Below, piece after piece: positions 21,701 to 36,154 of a stretch of DNA of 64,000 bases (position 1 is its first letter; the number at the start of each line of letters is the position of its first letter). The stretch lies in assembly GCA_022009935.1 (NCBI GenBank), contig CP091731.1, forward strand, positions 930,001 to 994,000. Direction: 5' to 3'. Position numbers and translations under genes: made by a program. The notes beneath the pieces are model-generated. The model saw only the letters and a list, made by a program, of their open reading frames with translations. It had not been told where the DNA came from and searched no databases. The stretch is from Candidatus Melainabacteria bacterium (GTDB lineage Bacteria; Cyanobacteriota; Vampirovibrionia; Gastranaerophilales; Gastranaerophilaceae).

Positions 21701-24700
21701 TGCATCACCTGCATTTATATCTATATATCCCTTTTCATCAACCAAAAGCAAATCGTCGCCTTCGTTTGAAACAAGTACATTTCCGTTTTTGTTTTTAATT
21801 TTTCCGTTTATATTGATACCACCATTAGTACCTTTTTGTTCATTTCGATTGTACCGTTTGTATCAATTGTTTCAACCTGTGTTAAATCTGTTGACGACAC
21901 TGTTCTGTTGAGTATATTCAAATTGCCGTTTGTTTCAAAATGAAGTTTGAACGAACCGTCATTAATGTTTCCGGATGAAACAAGCCCGCGAACAGACAAA
22001 TCGCCTGTACCACTTGTTACAAGATTTATATCTGCATTGGCAACACTTGGAGAAACCATATTGATAATTGTTCCAAGTACATTTGGATTTGTTCCGGTTT
22101 CCAAAACAGTTCCGTTATGTTTTACTTGACCATACATTCTGTTGTTTTCAAGCCCGTTAACAACCAAATTTGAATTTGTATTGTTTTCTATTTTTATAGT
22201 GCCATAACCATCAGCTATGTTTTAAAGTTGAAGTATTTTTTATATCAAGTGCTTTCTTTAAAGTGATATTGCCGTATTCTAAATCACATTTTGTTGTATT
22301 TAATCTTATACCTGAAGAGTTATTAACATCTTGACCTTTTGAAGCATCGTTTCTTGCTATTTGTGTTCCAAATAATTCAACAGTATTTGTAGCTGCATTA
22401 TAAACAGCCTTTATGTTATTTCCATCGTTCATGTATGGCGATTTCTTACCTTCACCTGTTAAATCGATTAAGTTTCTTAATCCTGTTTCTTTGTCTACAA
22501 GCAAGTTTTCAGGTTTTAACATATCTTCTGTAATAGTAATTTGTTTTGTAGCAATACCTGCTTGCATATTTCCTTCTATTTCAATACGTCCTGCATTTAT
22601 GTTTATACCCTTACCTGCAAAGATACTGTCATCTTTCTTAAGTTTGTAATTTTTGCCTTTTGTATTTTGTGTGAAGTTACCTTGAGGCATATTAATTGTA
22701 ACTTTATCTGCAACGATAGTGTCATTTATTGTAACATCGCCACTTTCGTTATAAATATTAACATCTCCGCAATTTGTTCTGATAGTACCATTAACCAATA
22801 TATTGCTTGGTATAACACCTGTTTGAGTGTTGTTTACGGGATGATTATGGTCATACCGGTTATTTATTGTTATTGCACCAAGATTATCTTGAGTTCCTTT
22901 TGTTCTGACACGCAAGTTTGACTCAAATCTTTTTATACCTTCATAAGTTCCGCCATAAGATTTTCCATCGACTATCACACCTGAATTTCCGGAACCGATA
23001 TTAATATTTGAGAATATTAAATCAGAATTTGAGAAATTATCTATCCATATATCGGCAAGGCTTATTATCATTTCGCCTGTTCCATATACATTTGATTTGC
23101 CTTTTTGTGCATTTATATTTATAGAACCGCCTGAAGCGTTCAAGTCTTTGAAATAGAATCCGCCATTTGAATACACACCGTCTATTCCGTTTACTTTGAC
23201 ATAATCTAATTGAGATTGGTAATCTTCAATGTTTATTGTCAAATCATTTATTGAATTTGCCAAATCTGCTAAAGTCGCATTTGTATTATTCAAAGACATT
23301 TTTGTGTCATCTAGCAATGCACTTAAAGAACTTGTTAAATCCGGAGAATATATAACATCACCTTGATAAGTTACAAATTGCATTTCTGTTCCGTTTATTG
23401 ATTTTGTTTCAAATGAAATATTGTTACGTATATCATTTAATGATGCTTTTATATCAGCTTGAGCTTGTGCTTTATCCACCGTCATTGTTGAAATAACGCT
23501 GTCAAGTTGAGCTGTATCAACACCTGAAGATGAATAACAAGCCATAATATCAGTTATCAAAGCATCAGAAACTGCAACTTTATTGTTAGCTAAAACAGTT
23601 TTGATATCCTCGATTGTTGAAGATTGATTTAAACCTGAAAGTTGAGATTTTATATTTGTTTTATCCAATTCATAACTTAGGTTTTTAATATACATATCAA
23701 CTGTCAAGCCATATACAGGGATTTCATCGCCTGAAGCGTTTCTGACAATTTTATTGCCTGCTCCATTCTCTTTTATATTGCCTGAGACATCATATACAAA
23801 TTCATAACCGTCAAAAAGTACGTTACCTTTTGAGTCTTTCATAATTTGGTCGTTTGAATCATATTTAAGCTTCAAAATAACGTTGCCGTTTGCATCAAGA
23901 GCGTACAAAGTATCAGAACCTGTTGATGTATAATATTGCATCAAGCTTATTATTGTTTGATTTGCAGCCTCAGAGCTTGAAAACTTAACTTTATTTTCGT
24001 TTAATATTTGAAGCAATATATTAGAGAATTGAGCTTCAGAAATTTTTTCATCACTTTGCAATCCGTTTATGTATTCATAAATAGCAAGTTGTAATTTTAA
24101 ATCATTTATTTGATTTTCAAGTTGTGTTTTTTCGTTTTCAGTTGCAGTTTTATCGCTATTTAATCGAGCAAGCTTTTCATTTAAAGCATCGATTTCATTT
24201 TGCAACCTTTGTTCTTCTTCCAAAGCCTTTATTGAACCGGGGTCTGCTTTTCCGATTGTACCTGCTTCTTCTTTGGTATAGTGTGTTCCTTCATATATTG
24301 TTGAATCTGAAGTCACCATACCATCTTTTAAAATTGTCAACTTCATTTGGTTTCCGTCGCCGGCTATAATTTGACCGTCAACTTTGACGTTGTTTGAAGC
24401 ACCCGAACGAACAGAACTCCAAGAACCTCTTTTTGTAATAGGTATACCAAAAGCTGCTCTGCTAACTTTTTTATATTTTATTAATGAACTTAAATTTTCA
24501 CGTCCTTTATTAAAGTTTACGTTTACATCTTTTGAAGATGAAATCAAACCGCCTGATTCAATATTTACATTGTTGTTTGTTTGGAAATTAATTCCACCGC
24601 CGTAGTCGGCAGAAGCAACAGCAGCTTCAACATAAACTTCTGCGTGTTGGTTGATGTTTTGAACAGAATTGTTCATAAAGTTAATATTTACAGCAGTTCC

Positions 24701-27700
24701 GTCAGGATTTAAATCAAATGCTTTTATTGTCGCGCCGTTTTTAACATTTAATCTGTTATTAACAGTCAAATCAACTCTTGACTCAACAGAAGGTTGACCT
24801 GCAAAGTGGTGTGCTTCAACATAAGCTCTTGAACTCAAATCATTTGACGAATTCATATTTATATTAACATTCTTACCTTGAAGCAATCCGCCATTTAAGT
24901 TTATTTCATTGTTGATTGTTGCACTCACTTTTGAAGACGCTTTGTTATGAGCTGTGAAACCTCCGCCGTCTGAACGAACATATTGCTTAAATCCTTGTGT
25001 ACCGCTTTCAATATTTAAATTTAAATCTTTATCTGAAATAATTTTTGTGTTGCCCAATACATTTATCTTTGCACCTTGAGTTAATGTATTTTTTAATTTA
25101 GCTCCAGCTTTTACAATGAAACCGCCTGCATCGTCTTTAACTTGCATTTCATTTGGTGTTTTAGCATTGTTTGCAACGTTAAACTCAGCATTGTCCTTTG
25201 AGTGAATATTTGCATTATTAAATGTCAATTGAGAAGAACCTTTCAACTCATTTGTCAAATTTCCGCCTTTTATTACATATATACCATAATTGCCGCTTTC
25301 TTTAAACAAATATGCGTTTGAAAGTGTATCAACAAGAGTGTTTATTTTTCCTGTATTTATGTCAGTTCCACCGTTGAAAGTAACAAGGTTGTTGACAGAT
25401 GAATTAACTCTATTGGTAACAGAACCATGAGCCAATGCTACCAAACCAGCCGAAAAGTCCTTAACATAGCTTTCTACGGTATTGTTCATTTTTGAATTTA
25501 TTATTAAATTGTCACTATTCATTTTACCATTGAATATAGTATTTGACCCATTTGTTATTTCACTTAACAAGTTCATATACCCTATTCCCAAAAGCCCTGC
25601 CGATGAGGTCGAAGCATTTGTTATTGCAGTTCTTGTTAAATCAGAATAAATAGTGATATCTTTAGCATTTAAATCACCGCCTATATTGTTATTGATATAT
25701 GATTCTGCAATTGAAGATATATTTAAATAGCCGCCGTTTGCAAAACCAACTGAATTTGAAACAGCTTCATTTTGTGCAGTTGAAGTGTCTGTAGTTTTGA
25801 TACTTATTTTGTTGCCTTTTCCGTTTCCTAAGAAGTTTTTAATGGTGCCGGCAATTGTCACACCTGATTCACCTGCAACTTTTGTTTTCATCGTTGTAGC
25901 TTTCAAGTTTGCAATTGAAGCAGAGCCTGACTGATTTTTTATTTTTGCGTTTTTAACAGTGTTTAATTTTATATCAACATTATCAGCGTTAATATTGCCT
26001 GATTTTATATTTGAAGTTGTGTTAGCTTCTGCACTTAATATAGAAGCATCGGCATTTGCAAGTGAAACAGAGCCTTTTTGCATTTTAGTTGTTGCATCAG
26101 CTTTGTCATTTATTGCAATGTTAACATTTTTAGCTTTCAATAAGCCTGAAGTAGTTATGTTGTTTGTGCCGGAAGCTTTAGTTTTTATTGAAGTTGAACT
26201 TACTTTAGCTAAACTTCCTGAAATTGAACTGCTTCCTGAGTCAGCTTCTTGTTTAACGTCTGTTTTAACATTTATTGTACCATTATTGGCTGTTATATTT
26301 CCTAAGTTAATGTTTGTATTTGAATTAGTTGTAGCTTCAATCACTGAGGCTTGACCTGACAAGAATGACAAGTCTGCCCCTATTGAATCAGCCGAAGCTT
26401 TATTCGTTGCGTTTATTAACACATCAACATCTTTAGCTGTTATATTGCCCCCTTGAGTGTTAATTAAATTATTACCTTGTGTTTCGGTTTTAATATATAA
26501 ACCGCCTACATTAGCCGCACTAACTTGAGCACCTGTTGATGATGATTTTGCAACACGTTTCAATTTTGAAATAAGATTTATTTTATTTCCGGCATTTATC
26601 TTTCCGCCTGTCACAACAACATTTGCATCGCCTTTTGCTTTTGCACTTAAAACAGTAGCACTTCCATTATAATATGACAAGCCTGCATTCACGGCTTTAA
26701 CAGTAGCATTTATACTTCCTGCTTCATCAGAATTTTCCTTAACGCCTGATTTAATATTTATATTATTTACATTTATATCAGTTCCTTTGACACCTGCATT
26801 GAAAGAAGCATTGGCATTTGCAAATTGATTTGTTGAATTTACAGTCAAGAAACCTACCGAGCCCATAACAACATTATTTGTAACATCAATTCCGTTTGTT
26901 TGAGCAATGATATTTAAATCGTTTGTCAAATCAATAGTTCCGTTTGTTGCATCAATTAAAGCATTTGCAGTTGCGTTTGAATCCGCTTTGTTTAGTGCAA
27001 CAGTAACACCAACACCGCCAATTGTTGCACCATACATTTTAGAATTTAATGTACTTGTGTTTGTGCCGATTACATTCAAACTTCCTGCATCAATATCAAT
27101 GTTGCTTCCTGTTATTAAAGCGTTAACATTGTTTTTAGTTTGTGCAATTGCAATTGCAAGGTTTGTAGCAACCGAAGTGCCAACACTTCCGGAAATTGAA
27201 GTTGCTTCAATGTTATCAAGCGAACTTGCCTTAACATCAACATTGCCGGTTGTTTGTACTTTTGCATTTTCAATTTTAGCTGTCGTATTTGCTTCATTAT
27301 TAAAGTATGCAACATTACCACCTATTGCATTTGCTCCAATAGTCGCAGCAACGGCATTTGTTTTTGATTTAACGGTGTTGCTTGATTCGACTTGAACTTT
27401 TCCACCATTTAAAGCTTCAACACTTCCGCCTGAAATCTTGGCAGTTGTATTGTACTTCATATCAGTAACAAGAACACTTGCACCTGTTGATGACATACCA
27501 CCTGTCAAATTTGCATTTGTTATATTTGATGTATCAGAGTTATAACCTTTTAATGTGTTTTTAGCAATAACTTTTACACCGTTTGAATTTTTAGTCGTAA
27601 GTTTTGCGTTTATATTTGCAACTGTCCCTTCTTTCTTTGAAGTTGAGTCTTTTTTCAATCCGACTGAATTTGAAATATCTTTTGTTTCACCATTTTTTTT

Positions 27701-30700
27701 ATAAGTTACATTAGTTAATTTATCAGTTGAAGTTTTAACACTATCAAGAGACTCTCCTGTTTTCATTTTTGATTCTTTATCAGAAGCATCAAATCTGTCA
27801 CCCAAAGAAGTGACGGCAACTGTTCCTGCAAGACCAAAACCGCCTGCAGCAGCTGATGTTGTATAAGAGTCAAGCCCTATAGAATTTTGAGCCTTCACTT
27901 CAACTTCATTTGCTGTTATTTTACCGTTTTCACTTAGCAATTGAGCTTTTACATTGTTATTTATAATATTTGCGTTAACATTTGCGCTAGCCCCCAAGCC
28001 TCCGCCTGAAATCATTGCTGTAATGTTTCTCATTGAAACATCATTTTGTGCATTTATTGCTATTTTTCCATTAGATGTAACATCTTGATTTCCTGCATCA
28101 AGATAGGCATTTGTTTCGTTTTCAAGAACATTGACTAAAGCGTTTGCACTTGCCGCTGCTGCACCTGCTGAGAAACCGGTGTTGTTGCTTTGAATATCTT
28201 GAGTTGTTTTTGCACTTATATTAATGTTATTTGCATTTGTTATTTTTGTGTCTTTGACAAATGAATTCAATTTGTTTTTAAACACATGGACTATTGAATT
28301 AACAGCGCTTGCATCACCAACACCTGCAGCATTTGCCGAAGCCGTTGTGTCTGTTATATCGGTTGTTTGTGTTGCATTTGTGCTGACATTTCCGTTTGTT
28401 ATATCTGAATTTACTATATATGAATTTATATTGTTGTTAATAACACTCACAATGCCGTTTGCCATAACATCAGCACCGACACCTGTGAAACCTGTTGACA
28501 TAATACCGCCAAACATATCAATATTTGAAGCAGCATTTGTCGAAGTTAAAACACCGTTTGTAATTTTAACGCCATCAATATAAGCATTTAAGTCATTGTC
28601 AAAAACATTTGTTAAAACGTATCCTGCAACACTTCCGCCCATTCCGCTTCCTGCAATGCCAAGCAAGAATGAAACTGTTTCAATATTATCTTTTGCATTT
28701 ACGCTAACGCTTGCCCCGTCAATACTTCCACCTATTATAGAAGCAGAATTGTCACTTATAAATACGTTTGTAATCGGAACAGCATTGACTGCAGCTCCAA
28801 CACCTGTTCCTGAACCTGCCAGAACAACATCTTGTATGCTTAAATTGTTTTCTGAATTAACATTAACCTTATTTGCATTTGTAATTTTTGTGTTTTTAAT
28901 TAATGATTTAACTTTATTAACTATAGTATTAGTGTTTTCAATTGCCGTAATTGAAGCACCTGTGCCTGTTCCTGTTGCTGTAAATAAAATTGTGTTCAAA
29001 TTAAATGTGTCTTTTGAGTTTAAATCAACATTGCCTGAAATTGTAGAATCTTCAATTATCGAAGTTGTCTTTCCTGCATACACATTGTTGACACCGGTAA
29101 CACCAACTGCTGCCGTACCTGAAGCAGCAATACCCATTGCAGTGTCATAAGTTGTCATTGTTGATTGGGCATCAAGATTTAAACCGTTTGCAGTTGTAAT
29201 ATCTGCATTTTTAACATAACTTTCAACATTTGTTGTTACAACATTATTTATTATTGAACCGGTAACCGATGCTACACCTGAACCTGCAACGTTTAAAATT
29301 GATACAAGAGGAATAAAATCATTAACATCAAGTGAGTCAACTTTTGCTGTACCATCAGCATTTAAAACAAGCCCTTTTAAACCTGTTGTTTTATTTTTAT
29401 TCTTTTCATTAAATCCGTTACTTGCTTTAACATCAACCTTTGAGCCTGATTTTAAAGTAGTTTCTTCAATTCCGGCTTTCACTTCGCTTGCCATTGTATT
29501 AGCAATAACAATGCCACCGACAGCAGCAGTTCCTGAACCGCCAACCATAAGGATGTTAGCTTGAAAATCTTCATTTGAACCTGCTTTTACAAGAACATCT
29601 TTTTGTATATCCAAAATACCTGATTTTGTAATATCAGCATCATTGTTTCTTCCGATGATTGAATTAACTTTATTGTTTAACAAATCAACATATAATATGG
29701 CTCCGCCTGCAGCAGTTCCTGAACCTGCAACCGCAAGATTTAGTGATTCTATATCCATTGTATCTGAAGCCAAAACATTTAATTTGTCATAAGAATAAAT
29801 GTCAACACCTTTGTCAATATATGCATTTGTGTCATTTACAACTATATTTGAATTAACAGAACCGTTTACAGCCGCTGTTCCACCACCTGCAACTGCAAAA
29901 AGAATTGAATGATAATCTTGAATTGATTGAGCATCAACAGTCACTTCCCCAACTCTTTGGTTTTGTGAACCGATTTTGGCACCTTTTTCAATTCCTGCTT
30001 CAACGCTTGAAACATTTACATTTGATAAAACAGAAACACCAACACCTGCTGTTCCGCCTGCTGAAACATTACCGGCAATTTGTGCTTGACTAACTTTATT
30101 TAAAGCTGAAACTTTAATATCTTTAGCTTTTTCTATTCTAGTGTTACCGCCAATACGTGATTTTATTTTATTTATAACGTTTTTAGACATCAATGAGCCT
30201 GAAACTCCTGCAGTTGAACCGCCTGCAACGTTATATATCATTTCCCATTGGTCAAAGCGAGCATCGTGTGAAGCATCATAATTCCCGTCTGTGATATCAG
30301 AAGCTAATGAACTTGCAGTAATTGACCCGGGGTCTTCATAACCGAAAATATTCTTTGCACTTGCATCAACAGTTATATCTCCGGCTTGTGAAATAACGGA
30401 ATTGTCAATATATCCCTCAACATTTTTCAAATAAACATCAGTCAATATTGCACCACCAACACCTGCTGTTCCGCCTGAAGCTGCAAGCACTCCGCCTCTG
30501 CTTCTTGAAGTTGTGTCATCTTTTGCAACTACTTCTATATTGTTAGCTTTAATTTCTGACAATTCATTTGTTGTTTGAGATTTATCAATATATGCTCTTG
30601 TGTTATTTTTTACAACGTTAACTCCGACATTTGCGGAAGCTGCAGCTGAACCACTTGATGTAACCGCAAAAGCAAGAGGAACAACATCAATTTTTTCATC

Positions 30701-33700
30701 AGATGTAGCTTTTACTTTCAAATCTCCACTTGCAGAAGCTGCATTTTTTGTTTATTTTTATTCCTTCAACTTTTGCTGTATTGTCTGAGAACAAAGTGTT
30801 TGAAAGAACATTTGCACTAAATGCCAAGCCTGAACCTGCTGCAACTGCACCACCCAGTGTTATTCCTTTTAAATCAGTATCATAATTTGATATAACATTG
30901 ATATTTGATTTATTGTTTAATATTTGAGAATTAATCAAACCGGCTTCAATATTGCTTTTTTACATAATTTACAATGCCGTTTGCATTTATTGGTATTCCG
31001 TTTCCTGTTTGAACTCCCATATTTACAGCTAAGAACTTCAAATCTTCATTGTTGTTTGCTTCAACATTGATATTATTAGAATTCAATATTTGAGCATCTG
31101 ATATATAAGCGGCTACGTTATTTCTTATGATGTTTAATATAGCACCAACACCAACACCAACACCATTTGTGGCTGATGAGAAATTGACAGCACCGGCTAT
31201 ATTTGCATTTTTTAACACATTGTTTGCAACAACATCAACATCGCCATTTGTATCGATAACACTACCGTTTGAGATTTGAGAAGTTACATTATTTTTAATA
31301 ACATCAGTTCCCATTGCACCGGAAAAAGTGTAAGCGCCTTGACCACCTGAAACAACAGAACCACCGACTTCAACTGATATTATATCTTCGGTCGCTTTTG
31401 TATTATCTCTGTTTGCAACGATTTTAACATTTTTTGCATTTTTTATTTGAGAATTATCAATTTGTGCTTTAGTCGTTTTCTTAATTATATTTAGATTTCC
31501 ACCAACACCTGCTCCAACTGATGTTGAAGAACCTGAAGGTACACTAACAGACAAACCGCCTGCACCTTTATATGAACCGCTGTGGTTTTCAGCATCAACA
31601 TCGACGGAAATATTATTTAAACTGTCATTTTCATTTTTTATGACACTTCCATCTTCAATTGAAGCGATAACAGAATTTTCTAAGATATCTGTGTTAAATG
31701 AACCGCCTGCTGACAATTGAGTGTTGCCATCTGATGAAGATGAAGATGTTGATGTCACCCCAACACCTATTGCCACTTGAACGTTATCGTTATTTTCTTC
31801 TGCAAGCACATTCATGTTGTGATTTGCATTTTCATTGGTAAACGTAATATTTGAACCTTTAACAATAGCACTTGTTTCATTTGAATTTTGTACAAAGTTC
31901 ACCCCTGCACCTGCACCGACTGTTGAAGCTTTTGCCACACCTGTTGAAATGTTCAAAGCTTTTGTTGTTTGATTTGCTTTTACAGAAACATCTTTGCCAA
32001 CTTTTATATTTGCTTTTCCAACCTGTGCTTTTACAGTTGATTTATTCACTTGTGCGTTAACAGCACCTGCCAAAGCAGCTGAAAGATTTGAAGAACTTTG
32101 TGCCGCATTGTTTAAAGTCGAAGCTGATTCTCCTAAAGAACCTTGATACTTAACAGAATTTCCCTTGCTATCTTTTAAAACTTCACCGTCACTATTATAA
32201 TATTGACCGTTTATATCTGTTTTGTACTCTTTTCCATCAACCGTAATTTTGGGACGTCCATGGTCATCAAGCCCTTGATTAGGTGTTGAATCAGTAGTTT
32301 GAGTGTCAGAAGAGGCTAAAAGTCCTGTTGTTTTTTGAAAACAATCCAACAAGTTTATCTTTGTAACCTTCAGCTTTATTCTTTAATTTACCTGTAATAT
32401 TGTCAATTATCCCCGGTTTTTTGACACTTACTCCACCTGCAAAAGCACCTGCAAGTGCAATATTTAACGATTGAGTTTTTGAATCCGCCTCAACATTTAA
32501 ATTGTTTTTAATGTTATATCTGCACCATCATCAATAAATGCACCAACATTTCGAGCAAATTCACTTACAGTTACAGAGGCACCAACAGCCGCACCGGATG
32601 AAGAAGTTGAACTGCTTCCGGAACCACTGCTTGCAGAAGTTGTAGCTTTTGTTGTGCCAGCGCTCCTGTTAATATAATATTTGATATTCCGTCTTTCAAA
32701 TCTTTTTTGGTATCCTTTAACATTAAAAGACCTGTATCTTCATCAATACCTGAAAAAGCATTTATCTGAGGAGAACTTAAATCAGCATCAAAACCTGTTT
32801 CAAATAATGAACTGTTTAAATCTTTAAATGGTTTGTCTATAAGTTGGCCTAAAGATTTTTTAGCCAAATTTATTTGACCTTTTCCGGATACAACATTTAA
32901 ATTGTTAGCTTGGATCTTAGATTTACCAACTTGTGCAATAGTGTCTCCAAAATGTCTTGAACAACGACACTGCCGCTTATTGCAACTCCGCCTGATGAAG
33001 TTGCTTTACTTCCTGTTACGACAGCTGTTAAAAAGTCTTGAGAGTTAACAGCGTTTATGTTTACATTACCTTTATTTTGAGATAAATCGCCATTTGCAAC
33101 AATAACAGCATTGTCACCTATTTGTGCTTTAGCGGTACTTTCAACGCTTTCAAGCATTATAGTTCCACCAACACCACCTTTTGAACCTGAGGCTCCATCT
33201 GCAATTTTCCACAATTTTGCAACATCACCTGCTGCATTCATTTGTACAACTTTATTTGCAGAATTAACAGTAATATCACCTGCTTTTATATTTGCATTGT
33301 TGCCAATTCTTGCAATTGTATTATTATTAATATTTGTATCAACAATTGAAGCAGCAACACCAACACCACCAGAACCCATATTGGAAACAGATTCTGCCCA
33401 GTTGTTAAAAAATCCTTGCAACCCTAAACTACTTGTTAAACCTGATGATTTTAAATCAAGCATTACATTTGAAATGTCAAACCCCACCTCTGCAGTCGGA
33501 TTTGTAACATCTTGCATCAAAGAACGTATATCCCAATCATCTTCACTATCCAAAGAAAAAGAATTTTGATAGGTTTGAAGCTTCTTCACTAAACATATCG
33601 CCAACGTCAGTTGCTGTTTGAAGCAAATTCAACGCAAGTTTAAAAGTACTATCATTCATAGGTTGTTCAAGTGTTGCATTTACATTTAATTTATCGTTTG

Positions 33701-35979
33701 CAATTATACGAGCATAATTTGAACCATCGCCATCTTCAACTAAGGCTTGAGTATTATTATTTTGATTATTAACAATAACAGCAACTCCCGGAGAAGGCAT
33801 ATAACCGGTATTTTTATTTGTTCCATCAGCATTTTTTTCTTTTTTAAGACTTGCTTTTGCTATATTTACAGTCAAATCTACAGCATTTGCACTTATATCA
33901 ACATTGTCAGCATGAATTTTTGCATGTTTCCCAACTTTTGCAACAGTATTTATATTTGTATTATTAACAATTAAACCGGTTGAAACATTTGGAAGCCCTG
34001 TTAACGAATCTGTAATCGAACCTAAATCTGCAATTTTACTAATATGCTTAGATAATAAGTCTGTTATTTTTGAGATAATACCACTAACAACTTTTGTTTT
34101 TAAACCAAAACCTTCTTCAACACTTGCTTGAACGGTTGAACTTTCTGTGTGCATATTTTGTGCAATTACCGAAACATTGCCATGTGAATTTGTATCTACA
34201 TTTGTATCTAAAAACGCATTTGTATTTATATCAGCATCTTTAATACTTACAGCAATAGCCACGCCCATATTATCACCAACGGTTGCTATTGTATTTACGA
34301 CACTTAAATCGTTTGATGCGTTAACAGCACTAACGTTTAAATTTTTAGCATTGATAATTGCACCATTGAAAACATTGGCATTTGTATCAGCTTCTAACTG
34401 TGATTTCAAAAAAGTTATTTGAAAATTAGGTATTTTTTTGCTTCCTGCTATTTCACCCAAAACGGAGGTCGGGTTTTTATTTTTATCCATTGAGAGTTTT
34501 GTGATGCTGCATTGATATTCACATCATTATCTGCAGTTATAACAGCTCCTGAATAAACATTGACATCAGAAATGGTTTTTGTGCCCAAAGTATAATAGAT
34601 TTCAGAAGTAGTGTCGGTTGTAGGCGCAAACATTGATTTTATTGTCATAGTTGTATTTGCAACAGCTAAGCTCTTAAGATTTACGTCATTTTTAGCAACC
34701 AAATTCGAGCCATTTTCAATATTAACAACAGCTTTTGCTCTTGAGCCTTCGTAATCGAATTTTTCTCCCGCTATAGCTTTTTGAATCATTTGAGAAAGTG
34801 CTGAAGAGTCAAGGCGACTATATAAGGGATTACCTTTTTGTGCAATATAATCTGTTTTACTTGTCGCACTTATATCTAAATTATTACCATACAAATTTGC
34901 ATTTTCTATATTAACAATCGCATAATTTGTATTGTTAATGCTGTCAGGGTCAAAAGCATCGGATGGAGCATAAATACTTAAAGCATCATTCAAAGCATTT
35001 TCTACATCAATTGCGCTTAATCCTGAAGGTAAAGTATCCTTGATACGATAATTATCTGAAACATCGAATAAACTGTCTATTGCATATTCCGTGCCTGCAA
35101 CTTTTAACTTGTCTGTCGGCACAACAACTTCTGCGGTTTTAAAAGACTGGGCTTTAATAATTATATTTCCCTTGCCATCTCTTGCAAACCCTTTTCCGCT
35201 TTTAACATTATTTGAAACAAGAGCATTAAATAACTTGCCTGCTTGCTCAACTGTTGCAATTTTTGTATCAACAGCTTCGTTTGCATTTGTAACTTGTCCT
35301 GTTCCAACACCAGCAACAATTCCTGCTTTATTTAGTGAAGTATTGCCTATATTTATTTCTTTCCCGATAAGCTCAACATCACCTCTTGCTATAATTTTAC
35401 CTTTTATATCAATTTTTCCGTCTTTATTTGTATCTGCGTTTTTTAACAGTTCAAAAGTTATTCCCTCAGTATAACCGGGAATATCTATTACATTTATTCC
35501 AAGTGCAGAAGCAGCGGCAGTACCATAAGAATTACCCATTGATATAGCTGTATATTTTACATAGTCTTGCAAGTTTGGAGTTATTGCAGTCAAAGGAACC
35601 TACATTCAACACACCTGAAGCTCCGACTGTTAAACCTCGTGGTGACACAAAAACAGCTGTTCCGTTATAGAAATTGCCATCTCGCATTGTATTAAGAATA
35701 CCGTTTATAAGAATATTATTATCAACAAGGTTTACAAATCTGCTTATTCCGCCTGAGTATATTAAGTTTGCAATGTCACCTTGCGACAACTCAAAACGGT
35801 TATAGTGTCTAAAACCGGTGCCGGAATTTGTAACTTGAGGGTTAATATTAAATGTTCCGCTTCCACCATTTGTTATTCCTGTTATTGTTGAAGCCAACAC
35901 AGGAAGAACACATGCTTGTTGCAAAAAAGAACATAACACTCAAAATCAATGCTACAAAAGATTTTACCTTCTTTTTCAT
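18394..35979 (-). CDS. Giant LktA-family filamentous adhesin (TpsA-like), ~5,860 residues
   Basis: Secreted filamentous adhesin of the two-partner system. The start ATG at 35979 (AAGGGATATAAATAATG context) gives a signal peptide, MKKKVKSFVALILSVMF, and after one T-run indel CVLPVLA before the mature STITGITNGG. The TPS/haemagglutinin domain follows: GFRHYNRFELSQGDIANLI, GGISRFVNLVDNNILINGIL, GTAVFVSPRGLTVGASGVLN, as in LktA-family adhesins. The passenger is beta-helix-like repeat sequence. A ~65-70-residue unit carrying AGSGTAAVGG-like cores repeats about sixteen times at 27.8-30.6 kb. A coiled coil (LQNEIDALNEKLARL, about 24,120-24,230) interrupts the passenger. A ~25-residue unit fills 20.4-22.2 kb. 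The last ~125 codons form a PilZ-like domain. Twelve or so indels (e.g. near 20,450, 21,170, 21,790, 22,210, 30,710, 30,940, 32,350, 32,880, 33,560, 34,470, 35,560) break it, yet 22,211-30,721 is open without interruption. The transporter gene is divergent at 36155. Confidence 0.88.
20451..22210 (-). repeat. Short-period (~23-28 residue) repeat region in the adhesin
   Basis: Successive units read like ISGTVENNQGRNNIINTGEN and ISGNVLNKKGVTNIENNN: a G-x-(I/V)-x-G strand, an N-x-x-G turn, and an I-x-N strand. This is distinct from the longer AGSGTAAVGG repeats upstream and typical of a right-handed beta-helix stack. Four of the adhesin's frame breaks are concentrated here. Confidence 0.7.
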
Positions 35980-36154
35980 TATTTATATCCCTTAACTGAT
36001 TATATTTATTCGTATTATCTAGTTTAAACCAAAAAATAAAAACATATCGTAAATTTTTGTAACAGATATTTGACAATTCTTAACATCGTTTGTATTTATT
36101 TATTTTTATAATATACTTAAACATAAGTAAAAAATAAAATAGGCAGCTTATTTA
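35980..36154. promoter_or_regulatory. Divergent promoter region between adhesin and transporter genes
   Basis: A 175-bp very AT-rich spacer separates the two divergent starts. A TATAAT-like box at about 36105-36110 could serve the transporter. A TTGACA at about 36068 is not correctly spaced from it. Both genes must be transcribed from here, so co-regulation is likely. Confidence 0.4.

Noticed and set aside
22413..30788. Several plus-strand open frames of 60-180 residues opposite the adhesin
   Set aside because: Their composition (Phe/Leu/Val-rich, no RBS) is what antisense of repetitive Ala/Gly/Asn/Thr-rich coding gives; no family resemblance.
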